NCBI GenBank assembly: GCA_905480485.1
Contig: CAJQQM010000014.1
Span: forward strand, 1 to 64,000
Direction: 5' to 3'
DNA length: 64,000 nucleotides
Source: an uncultured Aureispira sp.
GTDB taxonomy: Bacteria > Bacteroidota > Bacteroidia > Chitinophagales > Saprospiraceae
The position numbers and the translations under genes are program-made. Shown piece after piece: positions 56,102 to 64,000 of this stretch. The notes beneath the pieces were generated by a model, which saw nothing but the letters and a program-made list of their open reading frames with translations, searched no databases and was not told the origin of the DNA. The stretch's first letter is position 1. The number at the start of each line of letters is the position of its first letter.

Positions 56102-57076
56102 ATGAACTGCATTAAACTAACATTATTAAGTACCCTGATATTATTGATATCAAATTCTGTGCAAGCCCAACAACCTGCTCAGTATTCTATGTTTATGCTC
56201 AATAAATATCAGTACAATAATGCATACAATGGTCTCGATGAATCCTTGTCACTTACGGGTGTTTTTAGAAAACAATGGGTGGGCTTAAGTGGCGCCCCTC
56301 TCAACGTAAATTTCAACGCGCATTTACCTATAGAATACATAAGCAGTGGTGTGGGGCTTGGTTTTGAATATGATGTTATAGGGGCCTACAAAAATCTATC
56401 GGTTCGTGCTTCGTACAGTTACATACTAGATTTTGGCAAAAGTGGCAAGTTGTCGCTTGGTGTAGCCGGACGTTTTTTGCAAAAAAACCTTGATGGTACT
56501 AAATTGCTAACGCCCGACGGAGACTATGAATCTGGCATCAACCACAACGACCCAATTGTGCCGGTTGCGAATGAATCGGGAACTTCTTTTAGTTTTGATG
56601 CCGCGGCTTACTACAAACATAAGTTTTTTGAGCTCGGTATTGCTGCGATCAATTTGACACAACCCACCTTACAATTCGCAACAGATGCCCAAGTTAGGTA
56701 CAATCGTGCCTATTTTTTGAATGCATCAGGAACGATCAAATTAAACGATAAATTTGATTTACTTCCTTCTTTCTTGCTCAAAACTGATTTTGTAAAATTT
56801 CAGCCAGAATTGGCCTTGCTGCTAAAGTGGAATGATACCGTCTTTGGGGGCGTCGCGTATAGGGGATATGACGTTCTTTCTACGGATGCATTCGTTTTTA
56901 TTGCTGGAATGCAAATTACCCCTAATCTACTACTCGCCTATTCCTATGATTTGTCTATTGGAAGCCTAAATTCTTACAATAGTGGCTCTCATGAGGTTGT
57001 CTTGAATTACAATCTTAACAAAAAAATTGGAAAAGAAATTCCCTCTAAAATTATTTTTAACCCAAGGTTTTTATAA
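56102..57076 (+). CDS. PorP/SprF family T9SS outer-membrane protein
   Basis: From the ATG at 56102 the protein has 324 residues with a signal peptide ending VQAQQ. An earlier ATG at 56063 would add 13 residues before it. The PorP/SprF signature QPAQYSMFMLNKYQYNNAYNG and FRKQWVGLSGAPLNVNFNAHLP, and the C-terminal ISVGSY-like end, are clear. Members are outer-membrane barrels that help secrete and attach specific T9SS cargo such as adhesins. It is directly upstream of gldKLMN, the usual position. Confidence 0.93.
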   Translation: MNCIKLTLLSTLILLISNSVQAQQPAQYSMFMLNKYQYNNAYNGLDESLSLTGVFRKQWVGLSGAPLNVNFNAHLPIEYISSGVGLGFEYDVIGAYKNLSVRASYSYILDFGKSGKLSLGVAGRFLQKNLDGTKLLTPDGDYESGINHNDPIVPVANESGTSFSFDAAAYYKHKFFELGIAAINLTQPTLQFATDAQVRYNRAYFLNASGTIKLNDKFDLLPSFLLKTDFVKFQPELALLLKWNDTVFGGVAYRGYDVLSTDAFVFIAGMQITPNLLLAYSYDLSIGSLNSYNSGSHEVVLNYNLNKKIGKEIPSKIIFNPRFL

Positions 57077-57243
57077 TTTCACAAAAAATATTTTAAAAGT
57101 TTGTGATTGCAGATAATATCGACATTAAATTTGTCGTTACTATTCAAGCACATTTCTTTTAGATGTTAAATCTATAAATTAGATTGGTTTGAGGCATCTG
57201 AAATGTCGGATGTTGCCTTGTCTGACAAGAAATACGCCTTTTA

Positions 57244-57275
57244 TTTGATAACTAACTTAAATAAAACTATATTTA
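57244..57275 (+). promoter_or_regulatory. Candidate promoter of the gldKLMN cluster
   Basis: TTTG at 57244-57247, a 20-base spacer and TATATTTA at 57268-57275. The last base differs from TAnnTTTG. A leader of about 60 bases precedes gldK. Confidence 0.4.
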
Positions 57276-57342
57276 CGGCTGCCTTTCGAGAATATGGTTA
57301 TTGTTCTTTTAAAGAAAACGGTTTAAAAACACGGGTGCGAAC

Positions 57343-58605
57343 ATGAAAAAACAAAATTTAGCAATTTTATTTGTCGCGTTATTCTTTGCCTCTTGTGCAA
57401 AGCTAGACAGCGGACAATTGATCGGTGTACAAGACAGACCCGATTGGAATCCTATTCAGCCATACGGTATGCAATATGTTCCTTCAGGTACCTTGCACAT
57501 TGGGCCAAGTGATCAAGATGTCAACCATGCATTGGTTCAACGTCCAAAACAAATCTCTATTCAAGGGTTTTTTATGGATGATACAGAAATCACCAACAAT
57601 GAATATCGTCAGTTTGTCAATTGGGTACGAGATTCAATTGCTCACATTCAGTTAGGTCATACTAGAGAATATCCCGGTGGAGTTCAAGGTGTTGATTGGG
57701 AACAAGAAATTAATTACGAGCCGGGTGGTGACTTAGACGCCATGTTTTACCAAGGAGATGAGCAATTTGGCGGACAACGCAATTTAGACGTACGTCAACT
57801 CGTGTTTGATTACCAATGGTATGATTGGAAAAGCGCCGCACAAGACTTCTCTTGGGCTGACGATTACAATAGAGCATCTAAAGAAAAACACAACCGTTCA
57901 GATTATATCAAAAAGGATGCTACACGCATTTATCCTGATACTTTGGTATGGGTTAGAGACTTTACCTACTCTTATAACGAACCAATGACTAGAAACTACT
58001 TCTGGCACCCTGGTTTTGATGATTACCCTGTTGTAGGTGTTGCCTGGAAACAAGCTAAAGCTTTTTCATATTGGAGAACGAATCTATGGAATGGTTTCGA
58101 AGAAGTGAATACAGAAGACTTTAGATTACCTACAGAACACGAGTGGGAATATGCTGCTCGCGGCGGACGTGAATTAGCGCCGTTTCCATGGGGTGGATAC
58201 TATGTCAGAAATACCAAAGGATGTCTCTTGGCAAACTTTAAGCCTGGACGTGGTGATTACCCTGCCGATGGTGGTTTATATACCGTAAAAGCAGATGCTT
58301 ATTTCCCGAACGATTATGGATTGTTCAACATGTCAGGTAATGTAGCTGAATGGACTTCATCGGCTTACTACGAAAATGCTTATTCTTTCTTGCACGATTT
58401 ACAACCTGATATCCGTTTTGACGCACAAGAAGAAGATCCTTCTGCTTGGAAAAGAAAAGTTATTCGCGGTGGTTCATGGAAAGATATTATGTATTTCATG
58501 CAAACGGGTACGCGTCATTGGGAATTTCAAGATACAACCAAGTGCTACATTGGCTTCCGTAACGTATTGACTTTCCTTGGTCGTTCGATGAACGATTTTA
58601 ACTAG
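57343..58605 (+). CDS. gldK: Gliding motility / T9SS lipoprotein GldK
   Basis: The protein has 420 residues with a lipobox (FASC, Cys18). The SUMF1/FGE-like domain covers about 40-410, with GIQGFFMDDTEITNNEYRQFV-like opening, YPVVGVAWKQAKAFSYW, RLPTEHEWEYAARGG, NMSGNVAEWTSSAYY and KVIRGGSWKD. With GldN it makes the periplasmic ring bound to the outer membrane that receives torque from GldM. Separated from gldL by 300 bases that contain a strong inverted repeat. Confidence 0.96.
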   Translation: MKKQNLAILFVALFFASCAKLDSGQLIGVQDRPDWNPIQPYGMQYVPSGTLHIGPSDQDVNHALVQRPKQISIQGFFMDDTEITNNEYRQFVNWVRDSIAHIQLGHTREYPGGVQGVDWEQEINYEPGGDLDAMFYQGDEQFGGQRNLDVRQLVFDYQWYDWKSAAQDFSWADDYNRASKEKHNRSDYIKKDATRIYPDTLVWVRDFTYSYNEPMTRNYFWHPGFDDYPVVGVAWKQAKAFSYWRTNLWNGFEEVNTEDFRLPTEHEWEYAARGGRELAPFPWGGYYVRNTKGCLLANFKPGRGDYPADGGLYTVKADAYFPNDYGLFNMSGNVAEWTSSAYYENAYSFLHDLQPDIRFDAQEEDPSAWKRKVIRGGSWKDIMYFMQTGTRHWEFQDTTKCYIGFRNVLTFLGRSMNDFN

Positions 58606-58659
58606 GAATTACTACCTACCTAGATAGTTCCTAAATCCTTCCCCTCAAATGCTAGATTT

Positions 58660-58696
58660 ATTTAGACGTGTTGTTTGTCTGACAACACGTCTAAAT
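58660..58696 (+). repeat. 15-bp perfect inverted repeat between gldK and gldL
   Basis: ATTTAGACGTGTTGT and ACAACACGTCTAAAT enclose a 7-base loop. No T run follows, so it may be a processing or stability hairpin or a partial terminator. The rest of 58606-58905 shows no open frame. Confidence 0.7.
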
Positions 58697-58905
58697 ATCT
58701 AACTCTCGCATTTTTAGTTGTTTATGAAGTTTTTTTTGAGCTTTAAAATAAAAAGTTTTACTAAAAGTGTTACCTTTCTGTAAAATTGTATTATAATTAC
58801 AAAAGTTTTTGGAAAAGGATGTTTTGCCTGGCAAGACTTCACCCGAAATCTTTCTAGAGACCCTTTATTTTTTATTTATATAACCTTTTTAAATTATTTA
58901 AAATC

Positions 58906-59652
58906 ATGAGTTTCATACATTCGCCTAAGTTCGCATATGTAAAAAACCTTATCATTGGTGTTGGAGCATCAGTTGTACTTGTAGGAGCACTGTTCAAAAT
59001 TCAGAGTTGGCCATTTGCATCTGAGATGCTTACTGTTGGTCTTCTAACTGAAGCTTTCCTTTTTATTATGCTAGGAGTACTTCCTCCACACAAAGATTAC
59101 TACTGGGAACAATTATACCCTGGTTTAGATGTTGCTGGTGCTGATATTGCGATTACTAGTGGCCCAGTTGATTCTGCTACAGGTCCTTCTGTATCTGAGC
59201 AAAATGAAGCCTTAATCGAAGCTGTTAACGGAATGAAAGCAGCTGTTTCTCCACTTGAAAATCAGCAAACCCAAATGGTTTCTGAACTACAAGGAATGTC
59301 CAAAACGATGAAAAGCCTCGATATATTCGCAGGTCTTGATTTCGATGATGTAGGTAAAATGACGAAAGAAACAGGTAAATTTGTTTCTATCCTTTCAAAC
59401 GCTATCCAAAATGTTGCTGATTCTGCAGAAGACGTAAATGTTTATAGAGAAGAGTTGACTAAATTAAACGGTAACTTGACGGACATGAACAAAGTATATG
59501 GTGGTGTAGTTACTGCTATGGAAGGTGTTAACGAAGTTGCTGCATCTGCGGCAGTTGTTAAAGAATACTCTGACAAATTAACTGAATTGAATGGTAATTT
59601 GGCAAGCATTAATAAAGTATATGGTGGTATGCTATCTGCTATGAAAGGATAA
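58906..59652 (+). CDS. gldL: Gliding motility / T9SS proton-channel subunit GldL
   Basis: The protein has 248 residues. Two membrane helices (about 12-31 and 40-58) form the proton-conducting ring. Glu49 in helix 2 (GLLTEAFLF) and Lys31 in LFKIQSW are present; Glu49 is at the position found essential in Flavobacterium GldL. The cytoplasmic part has a repeated unit, LTKLNGNLTDMNKVYGG and LTELNGNLASINKVYGG (about 185-240), separated by some 40 residues. GldL with GldM forms the motor. Confidence 0.95.
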   Translation: MSFIHSPKFAYVKNLIIGVGASVVLVGALFKIQSWPFASEMLTVGLLTEAFLFIMLGVLPPHKDYYWEQLYPGLDVAGADIAITSGPVDSATGPSVSEQNEALIEAVNGMKAAVSPLENQQTQMVSELQGMSKTMKSLDIFAGLDFDDVGKMTKETGKFVSILSNAIQNVADSAEDVNVYREELTKLNGNLTDMNKVYGGVVTAMEGVNEVAASAAVVKEYSDKLTELNGNLASINKVYGGMLSAMKG

Positions 59653-59673
59653 TCCTTTTTATTTTAGATAGTT

Positions 59674-59725
59674 CCTCAGACTTATTTGTACAATACAATT
59701 CTAAAAAATAATCTGAGGGTTTTTA
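59674..59725 (+). terminator. Weak terminator-like hairpin between gldL and gldM
   Basis: CCTCAGA pairs with TCTGAGG across a long AT-rich loop and is followed by five T. A partial terminator is possible. Confidence 0.4.
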
Positions 59726-59752
59726 TTTGTTAATCATAAAAATTATTAAAGC

Positions 59753-61390
59753 ATGTCAATTCCTAAGGAACCAAGACAGTTGATGATTAATCTGATGTAT
59801 CTGGTTTTAACCGCGATGCTTGCATTAAATGTATCAGCTGAAATTATAAACGCTTTTTTTATGCTCGATAAGGGTATAGATAAAAATAACAAGATTGTAG
59901 AGCACGCCGTTGAATCTGTTGTCTCTGGCATGGAAGAAACTGCCAAAACAAAGGTTCAGTATCAGCCATTGGTCGAAAAAGCCAAAGGTGCGAAAGATAT
60001 TACCAGCGGGTTCCACAAATATATAGATGAACTCAGAAACCGAATGGTAGAAGAGTCTGGAGGCGCCTATACGCTAGAAGACGCAACTGCTCAAGGCCAT
60101 CCTGAATTAGAAGGTAAGCCGATGGGTAAAAAGGATAAAGATACTCCACAACGTATCTTTGTATCAGGTGATTACGGTAGCGAAAAAAAGGAGCCTCAAG
60201 GGGCTATTTTAGCCGATAAAGTCACTAAATTACGAAGTGCATATTTGGAATATGTATCTAGTTTGTGGGATGATGGTGGTATCAAAGGTACTATCTTTGC
60301 CGACCCTGACAAGAAGGCTGAAGCTATGAAAGAATTGGAAGCAGAGATGACACTTACTTCTGATGAAAAGTATAATCCGAAGAATCACGAAGGTAAAATA
60401 TGGGCTGAATATACATTCGGTCACATGCCTGTTGCTGCGGTGTATCCTATGCTTCGTAAGTTTCAGAATGATGCACGTACTTCAGAAGCTGCTGTTGTCA
60501 ACTTCTTAGCTTCTCAGATGGGTAAGTTGGAGATGAATTATGACAAATTTGACGTATTTTCACAATCAGCTAAGCCTTATATCCTTTTGGGAGAGACTTA
60601 TGAATCTGAAATTGCATTAGGTGCCTATTCATCTCAGGCTAAGTTCTCTGTATCCGTAGGAGGCAGATCACTTAAAATTGTAGATGGTAAAGCCAAGTAT
60701 TCTGCAAGTGGTTCATCTGTCGGGCAGAAAACATACTCTGCTAAAATTTCTGTTTACAATCCGTTGACTGATGAGACTGAATCTTTCACAAAAGAGTTTT
60801 CTTACGAAGTAGGGCAACCTTCTGTAAACGTTTCTGCCGACAAAATGAACGTATTCTACATAGGTGTAGATAATCCTGTTACTGTTGCAGCAGCTGGAAT
60901 CACTTCATCTAACATGTCGGTATCTTTTACGGGATGTAAGAAAAAATCTCAGAAAAGTACTAGCTACGTTATTACGGCAGACAAGCCTGGTGAAGCAACT
61001 ATTAATGTGAAAGACAAATCCAATGGAAAAAGTTTTCCTTTCAAGTTTCGTGTAAAACGTATTCCGGATCCTGTAGTTCGTATGGGTAGAAAAACAGATG
61101 GTTTGATTGGTTCAGGTGAAATGAAAGCACAACCTGGTCTAATTCCATTTTTGGATAACTTTGATTTTGATGCTAAATGTCAAGTACAATCATACACGAT
61201 GTACTACACGCGTAAGCGTCAAGACCCTGTTGAAATTGAAGGACGTGGTGGTCGTTTTACCGGAAAGGTATTGCAAGCTATCCGCGCTGCCAAACCATCC
61301 GATCAGTACGCTTTTACTAACGTAAAGGCAAGATGCCCGGGTGATAAAGCTGCTCGTCGTGTAAACGGTCTAGCATTTAAAGTAAAATAA
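59753..61390 (+). CDS. gldM: Gliding motility / T9SS motor shaft protein GldM
   Basis: The protein has 545 residues. A single N-terminal membrane helix (about 10-36) contains MINLMYLVLTAMLALNVSAE, the part inside the GldL ring. The remainder is the periplasmic shaft: a helical first domain (to about 225) and three Ig-like domains, including MNVFYIGVDNPVTVAAAG and FRVKRIPDPVVRMG. It transmits rotation to GldK/GldN. A second, diverged copy starts at 62628. Confidence 0.96.
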   Translation: MSIPKEPRQLMINLMYLVLTAMLALNVSAEIINAFFMLDKGIDKNNKIVEHAVESVVSGMEETAKTKVQYQPLVEKAKGAKDITSGFHKYIDELRNRMVEESGGAYTLEDATAQGHPELEGKPMGKKDKDTPQRIFVSGDYGSEKKEPQGAILADKVTKLRSAYLEYVSSLWDDGGIKGTIFADPDKKAEAMKELEAEMTLTSDEKYNPKNHEGKIWAEYTFGHMPVAAVYPMLRKFQNDARTSEAAVVNFLASQMGKLEMNYDKFDVFSQSAKPYILLGETYESEIALGAYSSQAKFSVSVGGRSLKIVDGKAKYSASGSSVGQKTYSAKISVYNPLTDETESFTKEFSYEVGQPSVNVSADKMNVFYIGVDNPVTVAAAGITSSNMSVSFTGCKKKSQKSTSYVITADKPGEATINVKDKSNGKSFPFKFRVKRIPDPVVRMGRKTDGLIGSGEMKAQPGLIPFLDNFDFDAKCQVQSYTMYYTRKRQDPVEIEGRGGRFTGKVLQAIRAAKPSDQYAFTNVKARCPGDKAARRVNGLAFKVK

Positions 61391-61420
61391 TTTCAGATTT
61401 TTTGAGATTTATAAAATACT

Positions 61421-61464
61421 AATTGGTTGTTTTGCGTTATATTTACGCAAACAACCAATTTTTT
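61421..61464 (+). terminator. Terminator-like hairpin between gldM and gldN
   Basis: AATTGGTTGTTTTGCGT and ACGCAAACAACCAATT form a long stem with one bulged T. A run of T follows, only about 40 bases before the gldN start. Confidence 0.75.
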
Positions 61465-61502
61465 AATTTTATTTTTTGTTAATACTCAAAACAAATTTAC
61501 TG

Positions 61503-62396
61503 ATGAATTTATATCAGAAATCTATACAACGCTTTTTCTTAGGTCTAGTACTTATTGCAGGAACTAATTTTTCTGTGATGGCACAGCCCGAGAATGAAAC
61601 TAATACAAACGTTACAGAATCAGGTAACACAGATGAAGCACGTCCAAGAGACAATTTCTATGATCGCTATTTATACACGGAGAAAAGAGTCGTCACCTAC
61701 GATTTTATTCACGAGAAAGATGTATTTTGGGAAAGAAGAATATGGAGATTGATTGATATACGTGAAAAAATGAATCATCATTTTGGGTATGACAAAGAAG
61801 GAGAGTCTTTTATCGAAATTCTTTTGCAGCATGCTAAAGACGGTGACATTACCTTGTATCATGTATTTGACGATGAATTTACCCAGTCAATGACGCAAGA
61901 AGAAATGCAAAATATTGGTAGTTCTGTGGATACGATTATCACCTTCGATCCTGAAACATTTGAAGAAATAATTCAAGTAGTAGTCAATGATTTAAATCCT
62001 GATGATATCAAGAAATATCGTCTCAAGGAAGTTTACTTTTTTGATGAAGAAAAGTCAGATTTAGATGTCAGAATATTGGGTATTGCACCTATTATCGATC
62101 GTGTTGATGATAACGGTAATTTTTTGAATTCAGGTCCTATGTTTTGGGCATATTACCCAGAACTACGTGATGTTTTAGCACGCCACGAATCTTTTAACCC
62201 ACACAATGACGCCGCAAGGATGAGTTGGGAAGATGTGTTTGAGGCTAGACTTTTTTCAAGTTATATTATCAAAGAATCGAATGTTTACGACAGAAGAATA
62301 AAAGATTACAAAACCAATCCTATGGATATGCTTTTGGAATCCGATAAATTAAAAGAGCAAATCTTCCATTTTGAGCACGATTTGTGGTCATACTAA
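61503..62396 (+). CDS. gldN: Gliding motility / T9SS ring protein GldN
   Basis: From 61503 the protein has 297 residues with a signal peptide ending SVMAQ. A start at 61476 adds nine residues before it. The family's IREKMNHHFGYDKEGESFIEILLQHA motif, RLKEVYFFDEEKSDLDVRILGIAPI and MFWAYYPELRDVLARHE, WEDVFEARLFSSYI are all present. GldN binds GldK in the periplasmic ring. Confidence 0.95.
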   Translation: MNLYQKSIQRFFLGLVLIAGTNFSVMAQPENETNTNVTESGNTDEARPRDNFYDRYLYTEKRVVTYDFIHEKDVFWERRIWRLIDIREKMNHHFGYDKEGESFIEILLQHAKDGDITLYHVFDDEFTQSMTQEEMQNIGSSVDTIITFDPETFEEIIQVVVNDLNPDDIKKYRLKEVYFFDEEKSDLDVRILGIAPIIDRVDDNGNFLNSGPMFWAYYPELRDVLARHESFNPHNDAARMSWEDVFEARLFSSYIIKESNVYDRRIKDYKTNPMDMLLESDKLKEQIFHFEHDLWSY

Positions 62397-62416
62397 GATA
62401 AGCCGTCAATAATTAA

Positions 62417-62451
62417 ACGCCAACTTGTACAACAAGTTGGCGTTTTTTTTT
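62417..62451 (+). terminator. Terminator of gldN
   Basis: An 11-bp perfect stem CGCCAACTTGT / ACAAGTTGGCG with a short loop is followed by nine T. It separates the gldKLMN unit from the second gldM. Confidence 0.9.
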
Positions 62452-62627
62452 GGACCAAAGTGTAACTTTTTAAAAAAGACGTGTTATTCAATTAAATGCA
62501 TTTATGCTTGATGCTTCTGTCAAGTACACCCTACGAAGTCAATCAATAACAATAGCGAGTCCTACAAGGGGGTTCTAACAAAAATTCAGCTGTATTCATA
62601 TCGATTAACTAACAAAAAAAATAAATT

Positions 62628-64000
62628 ATGTCGATACCTAAAGAACCAAGACAGCTGATGATTAATCTAATGTATTTGGTGCTAACGGCTATGTTAGCGC
62701 TGAATGTTTCCGCTGAAATTATTAATGCCTTTTTTGCCTTAGATAAAGGCAACAACACGGCTATGCAAATTGTTAATCAACAACTCGATGAAACCGAAAA
62801 GAGTTTGGATGATTTGCTGGCAGACACCTCTAAATATAGATTTCGACCTATTGCAGCAGCGGTAGATGATGTACGGGAATTATCGGAATCTTTTATCAAT
62901 TATGTCCAACAACTTAGAGATAAGTTAATCGATGCGGGAGGCAACCGAAACGGTCTTATCGATGCTGCTGATTTTATAGACAACCAAGGACAACAAATAC
63001 CAAAAGGTAAGAAAAACAAAGATATTGCTACCAGAATATTGGTCGAAGAATCTAACGGGGACTTACTCGAAAATGAAATCAGAAAAGTTCGTAGCAAGTA
63101 CATCCAAATTTTTACTCAATTGTTGACCAAACACGGTCGACAGTTTGACCTAAAAGAACGTGAAATCAAAAATCGAATAGAAGCGATTAAAAAAAGTCTT
63201 ACGCTAACTGTCGGGGAGGAATGGAAACAAAGTGATAAAAAAAGTTGGGCTGATTTTAAATTCAGACAAATGCCCTTGGCGGCAGTACTGCCTTTATTAA
63301 GTCAAATTCAATCAAATGCTAAGAGCGCTGAAGCGACCTTAGTAAACGATATGGCCCTGCTTTCTGGAGGAAGGGTCATTGATTTTGATGCCTTCTTTCC
63401 AGTTATAAATGCCAAAAAAGCCTACGTTATTAAAGGAGAGCAATTTCAGTCAGAAATATCGATTGGCACCTATAGTTCGCAAATCAACCCTGAGGATATA
63501 AAATTAAAAGTGAATGGAATAGCCTTGAAGGTAGATAAAAACGGTAAGGCTATATTTAATCAAGCGGCAACTGGACAAGGTAAAAAGACCCTTCGTCTAA
63601 GTTGTGAGGTCAAAAATCCACTAAGCGGTAAAGTGACAAAAGGGGCTTCTATATTCGAGTATGAAGTAGGTATGCGTTCAGCAACTGTGTCGGCCGACAA
63701 AATGAATGTATTTTATATCGGCGTAGACAATCCTATAACTGTATCCGCTTCTGGTGTGCCGTCCAATCAACTGAAGGTAACCATAAAAGGAGGTGAAATG
63801 ATTGGTAAAGGTGCTAAACGGGTGGTCCAAGTGACTCAGCCAGGAATAGCGACTGTTACCTTATCGGGTGGAGGTCTAGAAAGAACGGAATTTAAATTCA
63901 GAGTAAAACGGATTCCTGACCCAATTGTAACTATAAGTGGCAAAACCGATGGCATCATGAAATCCGGCAAATGGAGAGCTCAAATAGGCTTAAATCCCGA
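62628..64000 (+). CDS. Second GldM-like motor shaft protein (partial, runs off the window)
   Basis: An open frame from ATG 62628 to the window end with no stop (457 complete codons). Residues 1-41 match GldM except for one residue (Met37 to Ala), including the membrane helix MINLMYLVLTAMLALNVSAE. The shaft is homologous but clearly diverged (for example DKMNVFYIGVDNPITVSASG and FRVKRIPDPIVTISGKTDG are retained, the intervening loops are not). It follows gldN, behind a strong terminator, so it is probably expressed separately. Whether a second gldN follows cannot be seen. Confidence 0.93.
   Translation, partial: MSIPKEPRQLMINLMYLVLTAMLALNVSAEIINAFFALDKGNNTAMQIVNQQLDETEKSLDDLLADTSKYRFRPIAAAVDDVRELSESFINYVQQLRDKLIDAGGNRNGLIDAADFIDNQGQQIPKGKKNKDIATRILVEESNGDLLENEIRKVRSKYIQIFTQLLTKHGRQFDLKEREIKNRIEAIKKSLTLTVGEEWKQSDKKSWADFKFRQMPLAAVLPLLSQIQSNAKSAEATLVNDMALLSGGRVIDFDAFFPVINAKKAYVIKGEQFQSEISIGTYSSQINPEDIKLKVNGIALKVDKNGKAIFNQAATGQGKKTLRLSCEVKNPLSGKVTKGASIFEYEVGMRSATVSADKMNVFYIGVDNPITVSASGVPSNQLKVTIKGGEMIGKGAKRVVQVTQPGIATVTLSGGGLERTEFKFRVKRIPDPIVTISGKTDGIMKSGKWRAQIGLNP

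Noticed and set aside
53710..64000. Defence island, prophage or integrative element around the gld cluster
   Set aside because: No integrase, transposase, restriction or phage structural gene is seen anywhere in the window; composition is like the rest of the bacterial part.

Overview
The window is bacterial DNA from a member of the Bacteroidota, most likely a Saprospiria/Saprospirales-type gliding bacterium (the phylum is secure, the order is inference). Supporting signs are an AT-rich genome, Bacteroidota promoters (TTG / TAnnTTTG), a GldKLMN type IX secretion and gliding motor, a PorP/SprF barrel, a T9SS-sorted subtilisin, DUF4920 and DUF4271 proteins, PD40/OmpA proteins and Porin_10. The first ~550 bases are different: they open with a run of 12 G, are strongly GC-rich, carry no convincing gene, and join the bacterial DNA at a GATCAC (His-Asp codon) repeat. 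That looks like an assembly or library chimera.

Layout. 0.4-7 kb: a DUF4920 gene, tRNA-Lys(UUU), two TPR/PD40 envelope proteins (one without an OmpA domain, one with three in tandem) and a small acidic protein. 6.7-10.3 kb (minus): a membrane coiled-coil protein, an outer-membrane barrel, a Rieske oxygenase and an MtfA-like protein whose zinc site looks destroyed. 10.4-15.6 kb: acyl-CoA synthetase, a methyltransferase, methylmalonyl-CoA epimerase, a TauE/SafE permease and PRPP synthetase. 15.9-18.4 kb (minus): a Crp/Fnr-DoxX-YceI-pirin cluster. 18.5-27.9 kb (minus): a T9SS-exported subtilisin, a degenerate M20 peptidase, two tandem DUF6089 (PorG-like) barrels, NAD kinase and a small Omp85-type protein. 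28.2-43.7 kb: atpDC, two unanchored TonB-C-terminal proteins, a degenerate arginase-family protein, an amino-acid dehydrogenase, an OmpA/TSP3 protein, a Nif3/zinc-ribbon operon, TPR proteins, HemD and DUF4271. 43.8-49.4 kb: a six-gene transenvelope ABC operon headed by a TetR protein reduced to its DNA-binding domain. 49.5-53.6 kb: Porin_10, an unknown helical protein and a DUF3089 lipoprotein hydrolase.

53.7-64 kb is the most interesting part. A Tat-exported PhoX-like protein overlaps a membrane-anchored pseudokinase, followed by PorP/SprF, then gldK, gldL, gldM and gldN, then a second gldM that runs off the window. The two GldM proteins are almost identical over the first 41 residues, the part that meets GldL, but the DNA there differs at many synonymous sites and the periplasmic parts have diverged. 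This suggests two alternative or mixed rotor shafts for one proton-driven motor. The subtilisin at 19-22 kb is a likely cargo of this machine, and the DUF6089 pair may be outer-membrane partners.

A second theme is loss of catalytic residues: four proteins (MtfA-like, M20-like, arginase-like and kinase-like) keep a fold signature but lack the usual active-site residues.
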